A stretch of 34,492 bases of DNA from an uncultured Actinomycetes bacterium (GCA_946482365.1 CAMLQY010000018.1:1-34492); one strand, 5' to 3'. Positions 25,624 to 33,919 are shown, counted from the stretch's first letter. Program-made: numbers and translations. The notes: a model not told the origin generated them from the letters alone.

Positions 25624-26313
25624 GTGAGCGAGGACAGCGAGATCCTGGAGCGCGCGATGCGCTACCCGTACGCGGTGCCGGCGCGCCCGTTCGTCCAGCA
25701 TGGGCGCCGCACCCTCGACCCCGCAGAGGTCGAGATCTACCGGGAGCAGCGTTCGCGGCTTCTCGTCTACGGGTCCAATGCCTCACCCGAAGTGCTGGCC
25801 CGGAAGCTCGCCCTCAGCGGCGACCCGGTGCTGGTCGAGCCGGCCTGGCTGCACGATTTCGACGTCGTCTACTCGGCCCACTTCGCGGCCTACGGAGCCG
25901 TGCCGGCGACCCTCCAGCGCAGCCCCGGCACCACGGCGAGGGTGGCGATCGTCCACCTGACCGCCGACCAGCTGCGCCTGGTCTCGGCGACCGAGCCCAA
26001 CTACGAGCTGACCGCCCTCGACACGGCGACCTGCGAGCTGCACAGCGGCGAGGCGGTCACCCGGCTCTCCGCCTACGTCAGCCGCCACGGCTGCCTGCTG
26101 GTCGACGGAAGCGAGGTCGCCCTCGTCGCCGTGCCCGCCCGCGAGCGCCGCTTCGCCGAGCTGAGCGAGCCCCAGGTGCTCGAGCACCTGCGCCTGCAGC
26201 TCTGCCCGGAGGAGAGCATCGACGCCTTCGTCCTCGGCGGTGTCACCGACCCGAACCTGGCGCAGGCCCGGAGTGCCCGGCTCGAGCGACGCGCGTTTTC
26301 ACCTGTGGGCTGA
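25624..26313 (+). CDS. Gamma-glutamylcyclotransferase-like protein
   Basis: A 229-aa protein. The stretch RLLVYGSNASPEVLARKL (~45-62) is the nucleotide- or substrate-loop motif YGSN of the GGCT/AIG2-like fold, whose members cyclise gamma-glutamyl amines to 5-oxoproline or act on related substrates. The rest (VYSAHFAAYGAVPATLQRSP, the SATEPNYEL segment) is compatible with that fold, but I cannot identify the catalytic Glu or the substrate with confidence. GTG start with AAGGG eight bases upstream. Free-standing, divergent from ymdB. No transport or glutathione genes are close. Confidence 0.65.
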   Translation: MSEDSEILERAMRYPYAVPARPFVQHGRRTLDPAEVEIYREQRSRLLVYGSNASPEVLARKLALSGDPVLVEPAWLHDFDVVYSAHFAAYGAVPATLQRSPGTTARVAIVHLTADQLRLVSATEPNYELTALDTATCELHSGEAVTRLSAYVSRHGCLLVDGSEVALVAVPARERRFAELSEPQVLEHLRLQLCPEESIDAFVLGGVTDPNLAQARSARLERRAFSPVG

Positions 26314-26359
26314 CCTCACCACAGTTGGTATACGGGTACTTATTTCCGAAAACTTCCTG

Positions 26360-26387
26360 TTGCTTTTTTGAAAACCCAAGCTAGCCT
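26360..26387 (+). promoter_or_regulatory. Putative promoter of the repeat-protein gene
   Basis: TTGCTT (26360-26365), a 16-bp spacer and TAGCCT (26382-26387) end 6 nt before the GTG at 26394, in an AT-rich 80-bp gap. This is the best-formed -35/-10 pair among the leaderless candidates. Confidence 0.55.
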
Positions 26388-26393
26388 GAGGAT

Positions 26394-27278
26394 GTGAAAC
26401 TCCCCCGATTCAGGGTGGCCGCTGTCCTCCTTGCGACATCGGCGCTTGCTTTGCCAGGTGCGGCCCCGGCGCTGCTCGAAGGAGGAGGCAGCTCTCTTAC
26501 CGTGATCGTCAACGGGCCCGGCACGGTGCACATACCGGGATGGGGTATCTGCCCACCACCGTCCTGTGAAGTCGAACTGCCCCCAGGGAAAGTCACGCTG
26601 ACTGCGATCCCTGACCCGTCCGGATTCTTCGTCAGCTGGAAAGGATGCGAAGCCGGCGGTATCAACGGGGCCCAGTGCACGGTGACGGTGCCTACAAGCA
26701 AATCGATAACCGCGACCTTTATGGGCGCCCCTAAGCTCACGGTCTCCAAGGCGCCGGGCTCCGGCCAGGGCAAGGTGACCAGCTATCCAGGCGGCATCCT
26801 CTGCCTGGCCAACTGCTCGACCACCACGGCCGCCTTCAAAGAAGGCGCCAAAGTCAAGCTCAACCAGGCTCCGTCCAGGCACTCCCACTTCGTCGAATGG
26901 CTCGGGGACTGCACCGGCTCCGGTCTCTGCGAAGTGACGATGGGCGAAGAGCACGAGGTCGAAGCGCTCTTTGCGAAAGACCCCAAATACAGCCTCAGCC
27001 TGATCAAGGACGGCGGCGGCCAGGGCACCGTCAAGAGCTTGCCGTCGGGGATCAGCTGCGGAGTGACCTGCTCTTCGACGGATGCCTCCTTCTACGCCGG
27101 CGAAGTCGTCGAGCTCACTGCAACGCCAGGCAAAGGGTCGAATTTCGAAGGGTGGTCGGGTGGCGGGTGCTCGGGGACCGGCACCTGTGCGGTCACGATG
27201 GGCGCTGCGACGTCGGTCGAAGCGAAATTCGGCCCGACCTACGTCCCACTGGCTGAAGTGCAAGTCATCCCAGACTGA
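26394..27278 (+). CDS. Secreted protein with three Cys-rich InlB-like repeats
   Basis: A 294-aa protein with a signal peptide (~1-25, FRVAAVLLATSALALPGAAP) and three ~80-residue beta repeats starting near 30, 118 and 203. Each has the pattern GxVxS...C...C...A/VEL.A.P...F..W.G.C...C.V.M...V.A.F, like the divergent InlB B-repeat (PF18998). Each repeat carries four cysteines in two pairs (for example ILCLANC then GDCTGSGLC), implying two disulfides per repeat and extracellular location. There is no sortase motif, lipobox or membrane anchor, so it may be released or wall-associated. GTG start, with its own promoter. It converges on the ABC permease gene with a 2-bp gap. Confidence 0.8.
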   Translation: MKLPRFRVAAVLLATSALALPGAAPALLEGGGSSLTVIVNGPGTVHIPGWGICPPPSCEVELPPGKVTLTAIPDPSGFFVSWKGCEAGGINGAQCTVTVPTSKSITATFMGAPKLTVSKAPGSGQGKVTSYPGGILCLANCSTTTAAFKEGAKVKLNQAPSRHSHFVEWLGDCTGSGLCEVTMGEEHEVEALFAKDPKYSLSLIKDGGGQGTVKSLPSGISCGVTCSSTDASFYAGEVVELTATPGKGSNFEGWSGGGCSGTGTCAVTMGAATSVEAKFGPTYVPLAEVQVIPD

Positions 27279-27280
27279 AG

Positions 27281-28633
27281 CTAAACGGCAGCGAAGCGCC
27301 GCAGCGCGAAGCGGGCCAGCAGGCCGTAGGCGCCGATCAGGGCCGCCAGGTGCAGCAGGGCCGCGCCGAGGTCCGGGCCTGCCGGGTCGAGCGCCGCCGT
27401 CATCGCGTCTAGCGCGGGCTTGAAGGGGAAGAGGGCGGTGACGACCTCGATCGCGTCGCCCGTCGCCGGGCCGACGGCGCCGGAGGGGATCAGGGAGAGG
27501 AAGGCGACCGGCAGGGTGACCATGAAGGCGAGCAGGGAGACGGCGCGAACCTCCCGGGCTGCCGCGCCGAGCGCCGCGCCGGCCGCGCCGAGCGCCGCGC
27601 CGCCGCTGAGGATCGCGACCAGCCAGAGGCCGAAGCGGCTCCAGTGAAGGGGCACGAAGAGGGCGAGGCCGACCAGCATCAGCAGCGTCACGGCCAGCCC
27701 GACGGCCACGCCCAGCAGCACCTTCTCGGCCAGCAGGCCCGAGTGCGAGACCAGGCCGCGGGTGAGGCGGGGAAAGGCGTTCTCCTCCCGCTCCAGTGCC
27801 AGTGACCCGGCGACGAGCAGGACGACGACGAAGGCGAGCGTGAAGGTCGCGGCGACCGCGATCGCGAAGGATTCGAGTGGGGGGGAGGAGCCGTCGACGA
27901 CTTCCTTGTCGACCGCGATCGGCTGCGCGAGCCGGGACACCAGCGGCGCCCCGCTGGCGAGATTGCTGCGGGCCAGGGTGGTGAACCGGATCACCCGGTC
28001 GACCGAGTCGCGAAGCTCTCCCGGGGGGAGCATCGGGCGCAGCGACTTGACGATGCGGGCGCTGTTGCGCAGGCCGAGGATCTCGATCGTCTGACCGACC
28101 ACCCGGACCTCGCCGCCGTCGAGGACGAGGTCGAGGAATTTGCCACCTTCGCCTGCGATGCGCCGTGCGATCACGAGGTTTGCCTGCGCGATCAGCGCGT
28201 CGATCCGGTCGTTCACCAAGCGCGCCTTCACCGGGTCCTCCTCGCTGACGACCACCTCTATCTCGGGGGTTTTGGGGAACGGAGTCGAGAGGGAGTTGAT
28301 CCGGCTCACCAGGTTGGCGGGGAGGATCAGGGCCGCGAGGGCGTCGCCCGAGCGGACCGCCTCGACCGCCTCGGCGCGGCTCTCGACGCGGACGCACTCG
28401 ACCCGGGCGCAGATGCGGTCGTTGACGCCGATGTCCGGCAGCTCCGTGGTGCCGACGCTGACCCGTGCGTCAGCCGGGACGTCGTTGAGGAAGGCGACCC
28501 TGGGCTTCTCCGGCGAGCGTGAGATCGCGAAACCGACGAGGACGGCGATCAGCACCGGGTAGGCGACGAGCAGGACCGCCTGCAGCGGCGACCGCCGCAG
28601 GATCTGGAGGTCCTTGAGCAGGAGCCACCTCAT
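27281..28633 (-). CDS. ABC-2 type transporter permease
   Basis: A 450-aa integral membrane subunit of an ABC exporter. An N-terminal helix (~18-40, LQAVLLVAYPVLIAVLVGFA) is followed by a ~220-residue extracytoplasmic domain (VAFLNDVPADARVSVGTTEL, with SRAEAVEAVRSGDALAALIL typical of ABC-2 permeases), then about five helices (~255-450) with LALEREENAFPRLTRGLVS between the first two. The fold matches the YhaP/NatB-like family. Cargo unknown: candidates are drugs, lipids or a polysaccharide. It starts where the ATPase gene stops (1-bp overlap, TGATG), so the two form one transporter. Confidence 0.88.
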   Translation of the reverse strand: MRWLLLKDLQILRRSPLQAVLLVAYPVLIAVLVGFAISRSPEKPRVAFLNDVPADARVSVGTTELPDIGVNDRICARVECVRVESRAEAVEAVRSGDALAALILPANLVSRINSLSTPFPKTPEIEVVVSEEDPVKARLVNDRIDALIAQANLVIARRIAGEGGKFLDLVLDGGEVRVVGQTIEILGLRNSARIVKSLRPMLPPGELRDSVDRVIRFTTLARSNLASGAPLVSRLAQPIAVDKEVVDGSSPPLESFAIAVAATFTLAFVVVLLVAGSLALEREENAFPRLTRGLVSHSGLLAEKVLLGVAVGLAVTLLMLVGLALFVPLHWSRFGLWLVAILSGGAALGAAGAALGAAAREVRAVSLLAFMVTLPVAFLSLIPSGAVGPATGDAIEVVTALFPFKPALDAMTAALDPAGPDLGAALLHLAALIGAYGLLARFALRRFAAV

Positions 28634-29358
28634 CAGTGGCCCCTGTGGTGGAGGAAGGCGACGAAAGCGGTCTCGAAGTCCTGGTCGGCCGCCTCGGCCG
28701 CCTCATGCCGCACCGCCTCCAGCAGCCCGCCGGGGGAGCCGTCGAAGAGCGCCTCGCCGTCGGCGAGGACGAGTAGCCGCCTGCCGTAGCGCTCGGCCTC
28801 CTGGATGTCGTGCGTGGAGAAGATCACCGTGGTGCTGTTCGTCTCGGCCAGCGCCGAGACGAACTCCCAAAGGTGCGCCCGCTGGCGCGGGTCGAGGCCG
28901 CCGCTGGGCTCGTCGAGCAGCAGCACCGACGGTCTCGCCAGCAACCCGATCGCGATGTTGATCCGCTGCTGGTTGCCGCCCGAGAGCCGCGCGACAACCT
29001 CGCCCCGCCGCTCGCTCAGCCCAGTCAGCTCGAGCATTTCCTCAACCGATGCACGCGGATCCGCGTGCCCCTCCAGCCGCGCGAACAGCAACAGGTTCTC
29101 CTCGACCGTCAGCCTCCGGTACAAGGCTGCTTGCTGCGGTACCCAGCCCACCTCTCCTGCGGGCACATGCACCTCGCCATCGTCTGCAGCGGAGATCCCG
29201 GCCAAGATCGAGAGCAGCGTCGTCTTCCCCGCCCCGTTGGGGCCAATCACAGCCACCAGCTCCCCCGCCCGGGCCTCGAAGTCGACGCCACGCAACGCTT
29301 CCCGTTCCCCAAAGCGTTTGACCAGCTTCCGCGCCTCGATCACAGCCCGACCTGTCAT
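28633..29358 (-). CDS. ABC transporter ATP-binding protein
   Basis: Cytoplasmic ATPase that powers the permease encoded next to it. From ATG 29358 it is 241 aa: Walker A GPNGAGKTT (~39-47), Q-loop VPQQAALYRR (~73-82), signature LSGGNQQR (~125-132), Walker B VLLLDEPSGGLDP (~145-157), and the switch His in FSTHDIQEAER (~H183). The upstream in-frame codons to 29418 do not look like protein, and AGGAG just before 29358 supports this start. A small hairpin sits directly upstream of the ribosome site. It diverges from hemB. Confidence 0.93.
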   Translation of the reverse strand: MTGRAVIEARKLVKRFGEREALRGVDFEARAGELVAVIGPNGAGKTTLLSILAGISAADDGEVHVPAGEVGWVPQQAALYRRLTVEENLLLFARLEGHADPRASVEEMLELTGLSERRGEVVARLSGGNQQRINIAIGLLARPSVLLLDEPSGGLDPRQRAHLWEFVSALAETNSTTVIFSTHDIQEAERYGRRLLVLADGEALFDGSPGGLLEAVRHEAAEAADQDFETAFVAFLHHRGH

Positions 29359-29364
29359 GGCTCC

Positions 29365-29380
29365 TGCCTCCACGGAGGCA
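29365..29380 (-). promoter_or_regulatory. Small hairpin next to the ABC ATPase ribosome site
   Basis: TGCCTCC (29365-29371) and GGAGGCA (29374-29380) are perfect 7-bp arms with a 2-base loop. On the minus-strand mRNA the hairpin ends just before AGGAG and the ATG at 29358, so it could influence translation or hold a regulator. Confidence 0.35.
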
Positions 29381-29454
29381 AACGCTATCCGGCTCGACCG
29401 CCTCCGGTCGTTATGCACCGGTTAGCCTGAGCGGTAGCTCGCGCACCACCCTCG

Positions 29455-29460
29455 TAGAAT
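29455..29460 (+). promoter_or_regulatory. Putative -10 element of hemB
   Basis: TAGAAT ends 6 nt before the GTG at 29467, predicting a leaderless hemB mRNA. No -35 match is evident. Confidence 0.5.
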
Positions 29461-29466
29461 CGCCCT

Positions 29467-30438
29467 GTGCCCTTTCCCTCCACTCGCATGCGCCGCCTTC
29501 GGCGCACGGAGAGCTTGCGCGGCCTGATCCGGGAGACGGAGCTCTCTCCCGCGCACCTGATCCAGCCCCTCTTCGTCGTCGCCGGCGAGGGCGTCCGCGA
29601 GGAGGTTCCCTCGATGCCCGGAGTAGAGCGTTTCTCGATCTCGGAGCTGGTCGCCGAGGGGACCGAGATCGCGAGCGCGGGGATCGGAGCGGTGTTGCTC
29701 TTCGGCGTTCCAGCCTCGAAGGACGAGTCCGGCACCGGCGCCTACGACGCCGAGGGCGTGGTGCAGATGGCGGTGCGGGCGCTGAAGGAGGCGCACCCCG
29801 ACCTCACGGTGATCACCGACGTCTGCCTCTGCGAGTACACCTCGCACGGCCACTGCGGCTTTCTCCGCGAGGGCGAGGTCGACAACGACATCACAGTCGA
29901 GCTGCTGGCGAAAACGGCGATCTCACACGCCGAGGCCGGCGCCGACGCCGTCGCTCCCAGCGACATGATGGACGGGCGCATCGGCACGATCCGCCACCAG
30001 CTCGACGAGGAGGGCCACTCCGGCGTCCCGATAGTCGCCTACAGCGCCAAGTACGCCTCCGCCTTCTACGGCCCCTTCCGCGACGCGGCGGAGTCGACCC
30101 CCGAATCCGGCGACCGGCGCGGCTATCAGATGGACCCCGCCAATGCCGCCGAGGCGGTGCGCGAGGCCGAGCTCGACCTGGAGGAGGGCGCCGACATGCT
30201 GATGGTGAAGCCGGCCACCGCCTACCTCGACGTCGTGCGCAGGGTCAAGGACGCCACCGGCGCGCCCGTCGCCGCCTACCACGTCTCCGGCGAGTACTCG
30301 ATGCTGAAGGCGGCGGCGCAGCAGGGCTGGATCGACGAGCGCAGCGCCGTCCTGGAGACCCTTACCTCGATCCGGCGCGCCGGCGCCGACGCGATCGTCA
30401 CCTACTACGCGAAGGAGGCCGCGGGTTGGCTTCGGTGA
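29467..30438 (+). CDS. hemB: Porphobilinogen synthase (ALA dehydratase)
   Basis: Condenses two 5-aminolevulinate molecules to porphobilinogen, an early step of tetrapyrrole synthesis. It is 323 aa. The catalytic lysines are K195 (SAKYASAFYGPFRDA) and K248 (MLMVKPATAYLDVVR). The metal site reads DVCLCEYTSHGHCG with C120, C122 and C130, so this is the zinc-dependent type. The N-terminus has RLRRTESLRGLIRETELSP, typical of bacterial HemB. GTG start directly after the -10 box. Its 3' end contains AAGGAGG, the ribosome site of the next gene, which overlaps it by 13 bp. Confidence 0.97.
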   Translation: MPFPSTRMRRLRRTESLRGLIRETELSPAHLIQPLFVVAGEGVREEVPSMPGVERFSISELVAEGTEIASAGIGAVLLFGVPASKDESGTGAYDAEGVVQMAVRALKEAHPDLTVITDVCLCEYTSHGHCGFLREGEVDNDITVELLAKTAISHAEAGADAVAPSDMMDGRIGTIRHQLDEEGHSGVPIVAYSAKYASAFYGPFRDAAESTPESGDRRGYQMDPANAAEAVREAELDLEEGADMLMVKPATAYLDVVRRVKDATGAPVAAYHVSGEYSMLKAAAQQGWIDERSAVLETLTSIRRAGADAIVTYYAKEAAGWLR

Positions 30439-31511
30439 AGGTCCCCCAGTCGAAGGCGCGCTCCCGCAAGGACGGCGCCGCGATCCCGCTCGACGAGACG
30501 GACAAGCGGCTGATGAACCTGCTGCAGTCGAGCTTCCCGCTCGACCCCGAGCCGTTCGCTCGCGTCGCCGCGGAGGCCGAGCTGGAGCTGGAGGACGTCC
30601 TCGCGCGGACCCGGCGCCTGCTCGACGAGCGGATCATCCGCGAGATCACGCCGATCTTCGACACCCGCGCCCTCGGCTACGAGTCGATGCTGGTCGCGGC
30701 CAAGGTCGACTCCGAGCACCCCCAGCGGGCCGCTCAGGTCGTCAACTCCCATCCCGGCGTCTCGCACAACTACCTGCGCACCCACGAGTTCAACCTCTGG
30801 TTCACGATCGCCACCCCGCCGGACTCCGAGCTCGGGCTGGGCGGCACCCTCGACGTGCTGATGCGCGAGACCGGAGCCGAGTCTATGCGCCAGCTGCCGA
30901 CCCTGACCCTGTTCAAGATCAACATGAACCTGGAGATGGAGAAGGGCACCGACGCTCTCGCCGCCGCGGTCGAGGCGGCCCCGCCCCGCGAGCTGGAGCC
31001 CCAGTCCTACGACGAGCGCGACGTCGCCGTGATCCGTGCCCTCCAGGGCCCGATGCGGCCGGTCGAGCGACCTTACGACGAGGCCGCGGCGGAGGTGGGG
31101 ATGACGACGCCGCAGCTGCTCGAGCACCTGCAGGGCATGGCCGACCGCAAGCTGCTTCGCCGCGTCGCGGCGATCCTCTTCCACCGGCGGGCGGGCTTCT
31201 CGGCGAACGGCATGGGCGTCTGGAAGGTGCCCGAGGGGGAGATCATGGAGACGGGTGCGCGGATGGCCTCCTTCCGCGGCATCTCCCACTGCTACCAGCG
31301 CCCCACCTACGAGGACTGGCCCTACAGCGTCTTCACCATGGCCCACGGCCGCTCCAAGGAGGAGTGCGACGCGATCCTCGACTCGATCGCCGAGGAGTGC
31401 GGGATGGGCCCCGGCGACCGCGCAACCCTTTACTCGTCGACCGAGTACAAGAAGATCCGCCTGCATTACTTCACCGACGAGTACGCCGCCTGGGAGGCCG
31501 AGCATTCCTAG
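30426..31511 (+). CDS. ahbAB: Fused AhbA/AhbB-like siroheme decarboxylase
   Basis: A 361-aa protein with two tandem Lrp/AsnC-like halves. The first (~20-180) holds LDETDKRLMNLLQSSFPLDP and SHPGVSHNYLRTHEFNLWFT (~108-127), matching AhbA/NirL-type proteins; the second (~190-355) holds ISHCYQRPTYEDWPYSVFTM (~286-305), the AhbB/NirD-type signature. These enzymes decarboxylate siroheme to didecarboxysiroheme in the alternative heme pathway, or in heme d1 synthesis. In most organisms they are separate subunits. Position between hemB and hemL supports heme metabolism rather than transcription control. TTG start chosen because AAGGAGG (30412-30418) lies 7 bases upstream; it overlaps hemB by 13 bp. 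Confidence 0.85.
   Translation: MASVKVPQSKARSRKDGAAIPLDETDKRLMNLLQSSFPLDPEPFARVAAEAELELEDVLARTRRLLDERIIREITPIFDTRALGYESMLVAAKVDSEHPQRAAQVVNSHPGVSHNYLRTHEFNLWFTIATPPDSELGLGGTLDVLMRETGAESMRQLPTLTLFKINMNLEMEKGTDALAAAVEAAPPRELEPQSYDERDVAVIRALQGPMRPVERPYDEAAAEVGMTTPQLLEHLQGMADRKLLRRVAAILFHRRAGFSANGMGVWKVPEGEIMETGARMASFRGISHCYQRPTYEDWPYSVFTMAHGRSKEECDAILDSIAEECGMGPGDRATLYSSTEYKKIRLHYFTDEYAAWEAEHS
31492..31497 (+). promoter_or_regulatory. Ribosome binding site that decides the hemL start
   Basis: GGGAGG lies 6 bases before ATT at 31504, inside the end of the previous gene. No ATG, GTG or TTG occurs in frame near it, so it argues for an ATT start. Confidence 0.55.
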
Positions 31512-32772
31512 CAACGAGCGCTCGGCGGACCTCTACCGCCGCGCGCTGCAGGTGCTCCCCGGCGGGGTGAACAGCCCCGTGCGGGCGATGCGGCAGATCG
31601 GTCGCGAGCCGGTCTTCGTCGAGCGTGGCGAGGGCTGCGAGCTGCTCGACGTCGACGGCAATCGCTACCTCGACTGGGTCGGCTCCTGGGGGCCGCTGAT
31701 CCTCGGCCACGCCGACCCCGAAGTCCTCGCCGCCGTAAGCGAAGCCGCCGCGGCCGGCACCAGCTTCGGCGCCGCGACCGCCGCCGAGGTCGAGCTCGCC
31801 GAGGAGGTCGTCGCCCGCGTGCCCTCGGCCGAGATGGTGCGCATGACCAGCTCCGGCACCGAGGCGGCGATGAGCGCCGTGCGGCTGGCCCGCGCGGTGA
31901 CCGGCCGCGAGATCGTCGTCAAGTTCGCCGGTGCCTACCACGGGCACTCCGACGGCCTGCTCGCCGACGCCGGCTCGGGACTCGCGACGCTGGCGATCCC
32001 GGCGACGCCAGGGGTCACCGCGGCGCAGGCCGCCAGCACCGTCGTCGTGCCCTGGAACGACCCCGGGGCGGTCGAGCGGGCTCTGGCGGACCACGCGGTC
32101 GCCGCGGTCCTGGCCGAGCCGATCGCCGCCAACATGGGCGTGGTGCCGCCCGCCGAGGGATTCCTCGAGCTCCTCCGCACGGCCACCGCGGAGACCGGCG
32201 CGCTGCTGGTCTTCGACGAGGTGATCACCGGCTTCCGCGTCGCCCGCGGCGGCGCCCAGGAGCTGTACGGGGTCGAGCCCGACCTGACCGTGCTCGGCAA
32301 GGTGCTCGGCGGCGGCCTCCCCGCCGCGGCCTATGCCGGCCCGCGCGAGCTGATGGAGAGGGTCGCTCCCGCCGGCGACGTCTACCAGGCGGGAACGCTG
32401 TCGGGCAACCCGCTCGCGGTCGCCGCGGGCCTGGCCACCCTGCGTCGCCTCGATGACCGCGCCTATGTGCGCCTGCGCGAGCTGACCGAGCGTCTCGTCG
32501 ACGGGTTCACGGCCCTCACGCAGGATCGCCCCCTGCAGGTCGCGAGCGCGCCGGGCCTGGTCACGCTCTTCTTCAGCGCCGGGCCGGTCGCCGATTTCGC
32601 GGCGGCCACTGCCTGCGACCTCGACGCCCACGCGCGCTTCTGCCGCGCCCTGCTGGAGCGGGGGGTCTACCCGCCGCCATCCCAGTTCGAGGCCTGGTTC
32701 GTCTCCCTCGCACACGACGAGGACTCGATCGACCGCACTCTCGAAGCCGCCGCCGGGGCACTCGATGCCTGA
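31504..32772 (+). CDS. hemL: Glutamate-1-semialdehyde 2,1-aminomutase, ATT start
   Basis: PLP/PMP enzyme that makes 5-aminolevulinate from glutamate-1-semialdehyde in the C5 pathway. It is 422 aa. Motifs are ALQVLPGGVNSPVRAM (~14-29), SSGTEAAMSAVRLARA (~117-131), AYHGHSD (~144-150), VFDEVITGFR (~236-245) and the PLP lysine K266 in TVLGKVLGGGLP. The family start falls at SNERSADLYRRAL; the only usable codon before it is ATT at 31504, with GGGAGG 6 bases upstream. The next canonical start (GTG 31552) would cut into conserved sequence. It overlaps the ahbAB-like gene by 8 bp. HemA and HemC are not in the window. Confidence 0.95.
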   Translation: MPSNERSADLYRRALQVLPGGVNSPVRAMRQIGREPVFVERGEGCELLDVDGNRYLDWVGSWGPLILGHADPEVLAAVSEAAAAGTSFGAATAAEVELAEEVVARVPSAEMVRMTSSGTEAAMSAVRLARAVTGREIVVKFAGAYHGHSDGLLADAGSGLATLAIPATPGVTAAQAASTVVVPWNDPGAVERALADHAVAAVLAEPIAANMGVVPPAEGFLELLRTATAETGALLVFDEVITGFRVARGGAQELYGVEPDLTVLGKVLGGGLPAAAYAGPRELMERVAPAGDVYQAGTLSGNPLAVAAGLATLRRLDDRAYVRLRELTERLVDGFTALTQDRPLQVASAPGLVTLFFSAGPVADFAAATACDLDAHARFCRALLERGVYPPPSQFEAWFVSLAHDEDSIDRTLEAAAGALDA

Positions 32773-33211
32773 GCCCGCCCAGGCGCTGACGATGCTCGCC
32801 GAGCGCCTGCGCTCCGAGGACACGCCGGTCTCTCCGCATGTGGTCGAGGCCGCCGAGGAGCCGGCCTTCGGCCTGCTCGCCGCCGCCGGCCCCCGTGCGG
32901 CGCCGGCCCCGGCGGAGTACGCGCTCGTCGTCGAGTCGGTGCGGGAGGGCTACCTGCTGCACTACGGCGAGCCTCGCCTGCTGCGCGGCCACGACGAGGA
33001 CCTCGCCCTGCTCGCGGGCGACTACCTCTACGCGCTCGGGATCGAAGGCCTCGCCGCCCTCGGCGATCCGGAGGCGGTGGCGGTGCTCGCCGAGCTGATC
33101 GCCCGCTGCGCCCAGCTCCATGCGGAGGAGCGCGAGGACGAGGTGCCCGCCCTGTGGCACGCCGCGGCCGCCGCGGTAGGTGGCGAGCATCGAGGCGGCG
33201 CGAGTCAATAG
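32765..33211 (+). CDS. Conserved-looking hypothetical protein in the heme/cytochrome cluster
   Basis: A 148-aa, Ala/Glu-rich helical protein that I cannot assign. The central part (LLHYGEPRLLRGHDEDLALL followed by AGDYLYALGIEGLAALGD, ~60-97) is faintly reminiscent of all-helical polyprenyl-synthase-like or HEAT-like segments, but no DDxxD motif is present. No signal peptide or membrane segment. ATG start overlaps the hemL stop by 8 bp, so it is translated with hemL, and the Rieske gene follows 27 bp later. Context suggests a role in heme or quinone metabolism or in cytochrome assembly; this is inference. Confidence 0.7.
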   Translation: MPEPAQALTMLAERLRSEDTPVSPHVVEAAEEPAFGLLAAAGPRAAPAPAEYALVVESVREGYLLHYGEPRLLRGHDEDLALLAGDYLYALGIEGLAALGDPEAVAVLAELIARCAQLHAEEREDEVPALWHAAAAAVGGEHRGGASQ

Positions 33212-33214
33212 ACT
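33209..33214 (+). promoter_or_regulatory. Putative -10 element of the Rieske gene
   Basis: TAGACT overlaps the stop codon of the previous gene and lies 24 nt before the TTG at 33239. Here a real leader exists and GAGG (33226-33229) can serve as ribosome site. Confidence 0.3.
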
Positions 33215-33238
33215 TGCACTTCCCTGAGGTTTGAGCTG

Positions 33239-33919
33239 TTGAGCGACGGAGCGGACAAGCAAAACGGAGCCGAGGCGGCCGGTCGGCCGGAGCGGCCCCA
33301 ACCGCAACCCCCCGGTTACTTCGAGGGCGAGTCGATGACGCGCCGGCGCGCCTTCACGGTTGCCGTCCAGGGCCTCGGCGGCATCGCCGGAGCGGCGATC
33401 GTCCTACCCGCGGTCGGCTTCGCGGTCGCACCGATCTTCCATCGCGGCAAGGAGCGCTGGGAGGGTGTCGGCCCGGTCGGCGACTTCGTCGAGGACACCT
33501 ACCGCCAGGTCGTCTTCACCGAGACCGAGGGGATCGGCGACGCCGGCAAGACCACCGCCTACATGCGCAAGAGCTCCGAGGAACTGGGCGAAGAACCCGG
33601 CAAGATGGTCGCCGTCTCCAACCGCTGTGTCCACCTCGGCTGCCCGGTCCGCTTCGTCGAGGCCGCCGGCAACTTCATCTGCCCCTGCCACGGCGGCGTC
33701 TACGACTTCCAGGGCAAGCGGATCGGCGGCCCGCCAGTGCGTCCCCTCGACCAATTCCAGACGCGCATCCGGGGCGGTCAGGTCGAGGTCGGCCCGCGCT
33801 ACAGCGTCACCTCCCAGCTGGAGCCGGTCCGCGCCCGCGACCCCGGCGAGTTCACCGGCGGCATCTGGGAATATCTGTATCCGCCCCGCCCATCCACCTT
33901 CCCGCCACCGAGCAGCTGA
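33239..33919 (+). CDS. qcrA: Rieske iron-sulfur protein of a bc-type complex
   Basis: [2Fe-2S] subunit that takes electrons from quinol and passes them to cytochrome c in the bc1/b6f complex. It is 226 aa. A Pro-rich cytoplasmic head is followed by a twin-arginine-like signal (MTRRRAFTV, ~33-41) and a membrane segment (~42-66). The cluster ligands are complete: C130 and H132 with disulfide C135 (CVHLGC), and C148/C150/H151 (CPCHGG). TTG start with GAGG nine bases upstream. The next gene is cytochrome b, 13 bp on, in the usual operon order. Confidence 0.93.
   Translation: MSDGADKQNGAEAAGRPERPQPQPPGYFEGESMTRRRAFTVAVQGLGGIAGAAIVLPAVGFAVAPIFHRGKERWEGVGPVGDFVEDTYRQVVFTETEGIGDAGKTTAYMRKSSEELGEEPGKMVAVSNRCVHLGCPVRFVEAAGNFICPCHGGVYDFQGKRIGGPPVRPLDQFQTRIRGGQVEVGPRYSVTSQLEPVRARDPGEFTGGIWEYLYPPRPSTFPPPSS

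Noticed and set aside
26340..28397. Minus-strand 685-codon frame across the repeat protein and ABC permease
   Set aside because: Arg/Pro-rich, overlaps two supported genes, no family features.
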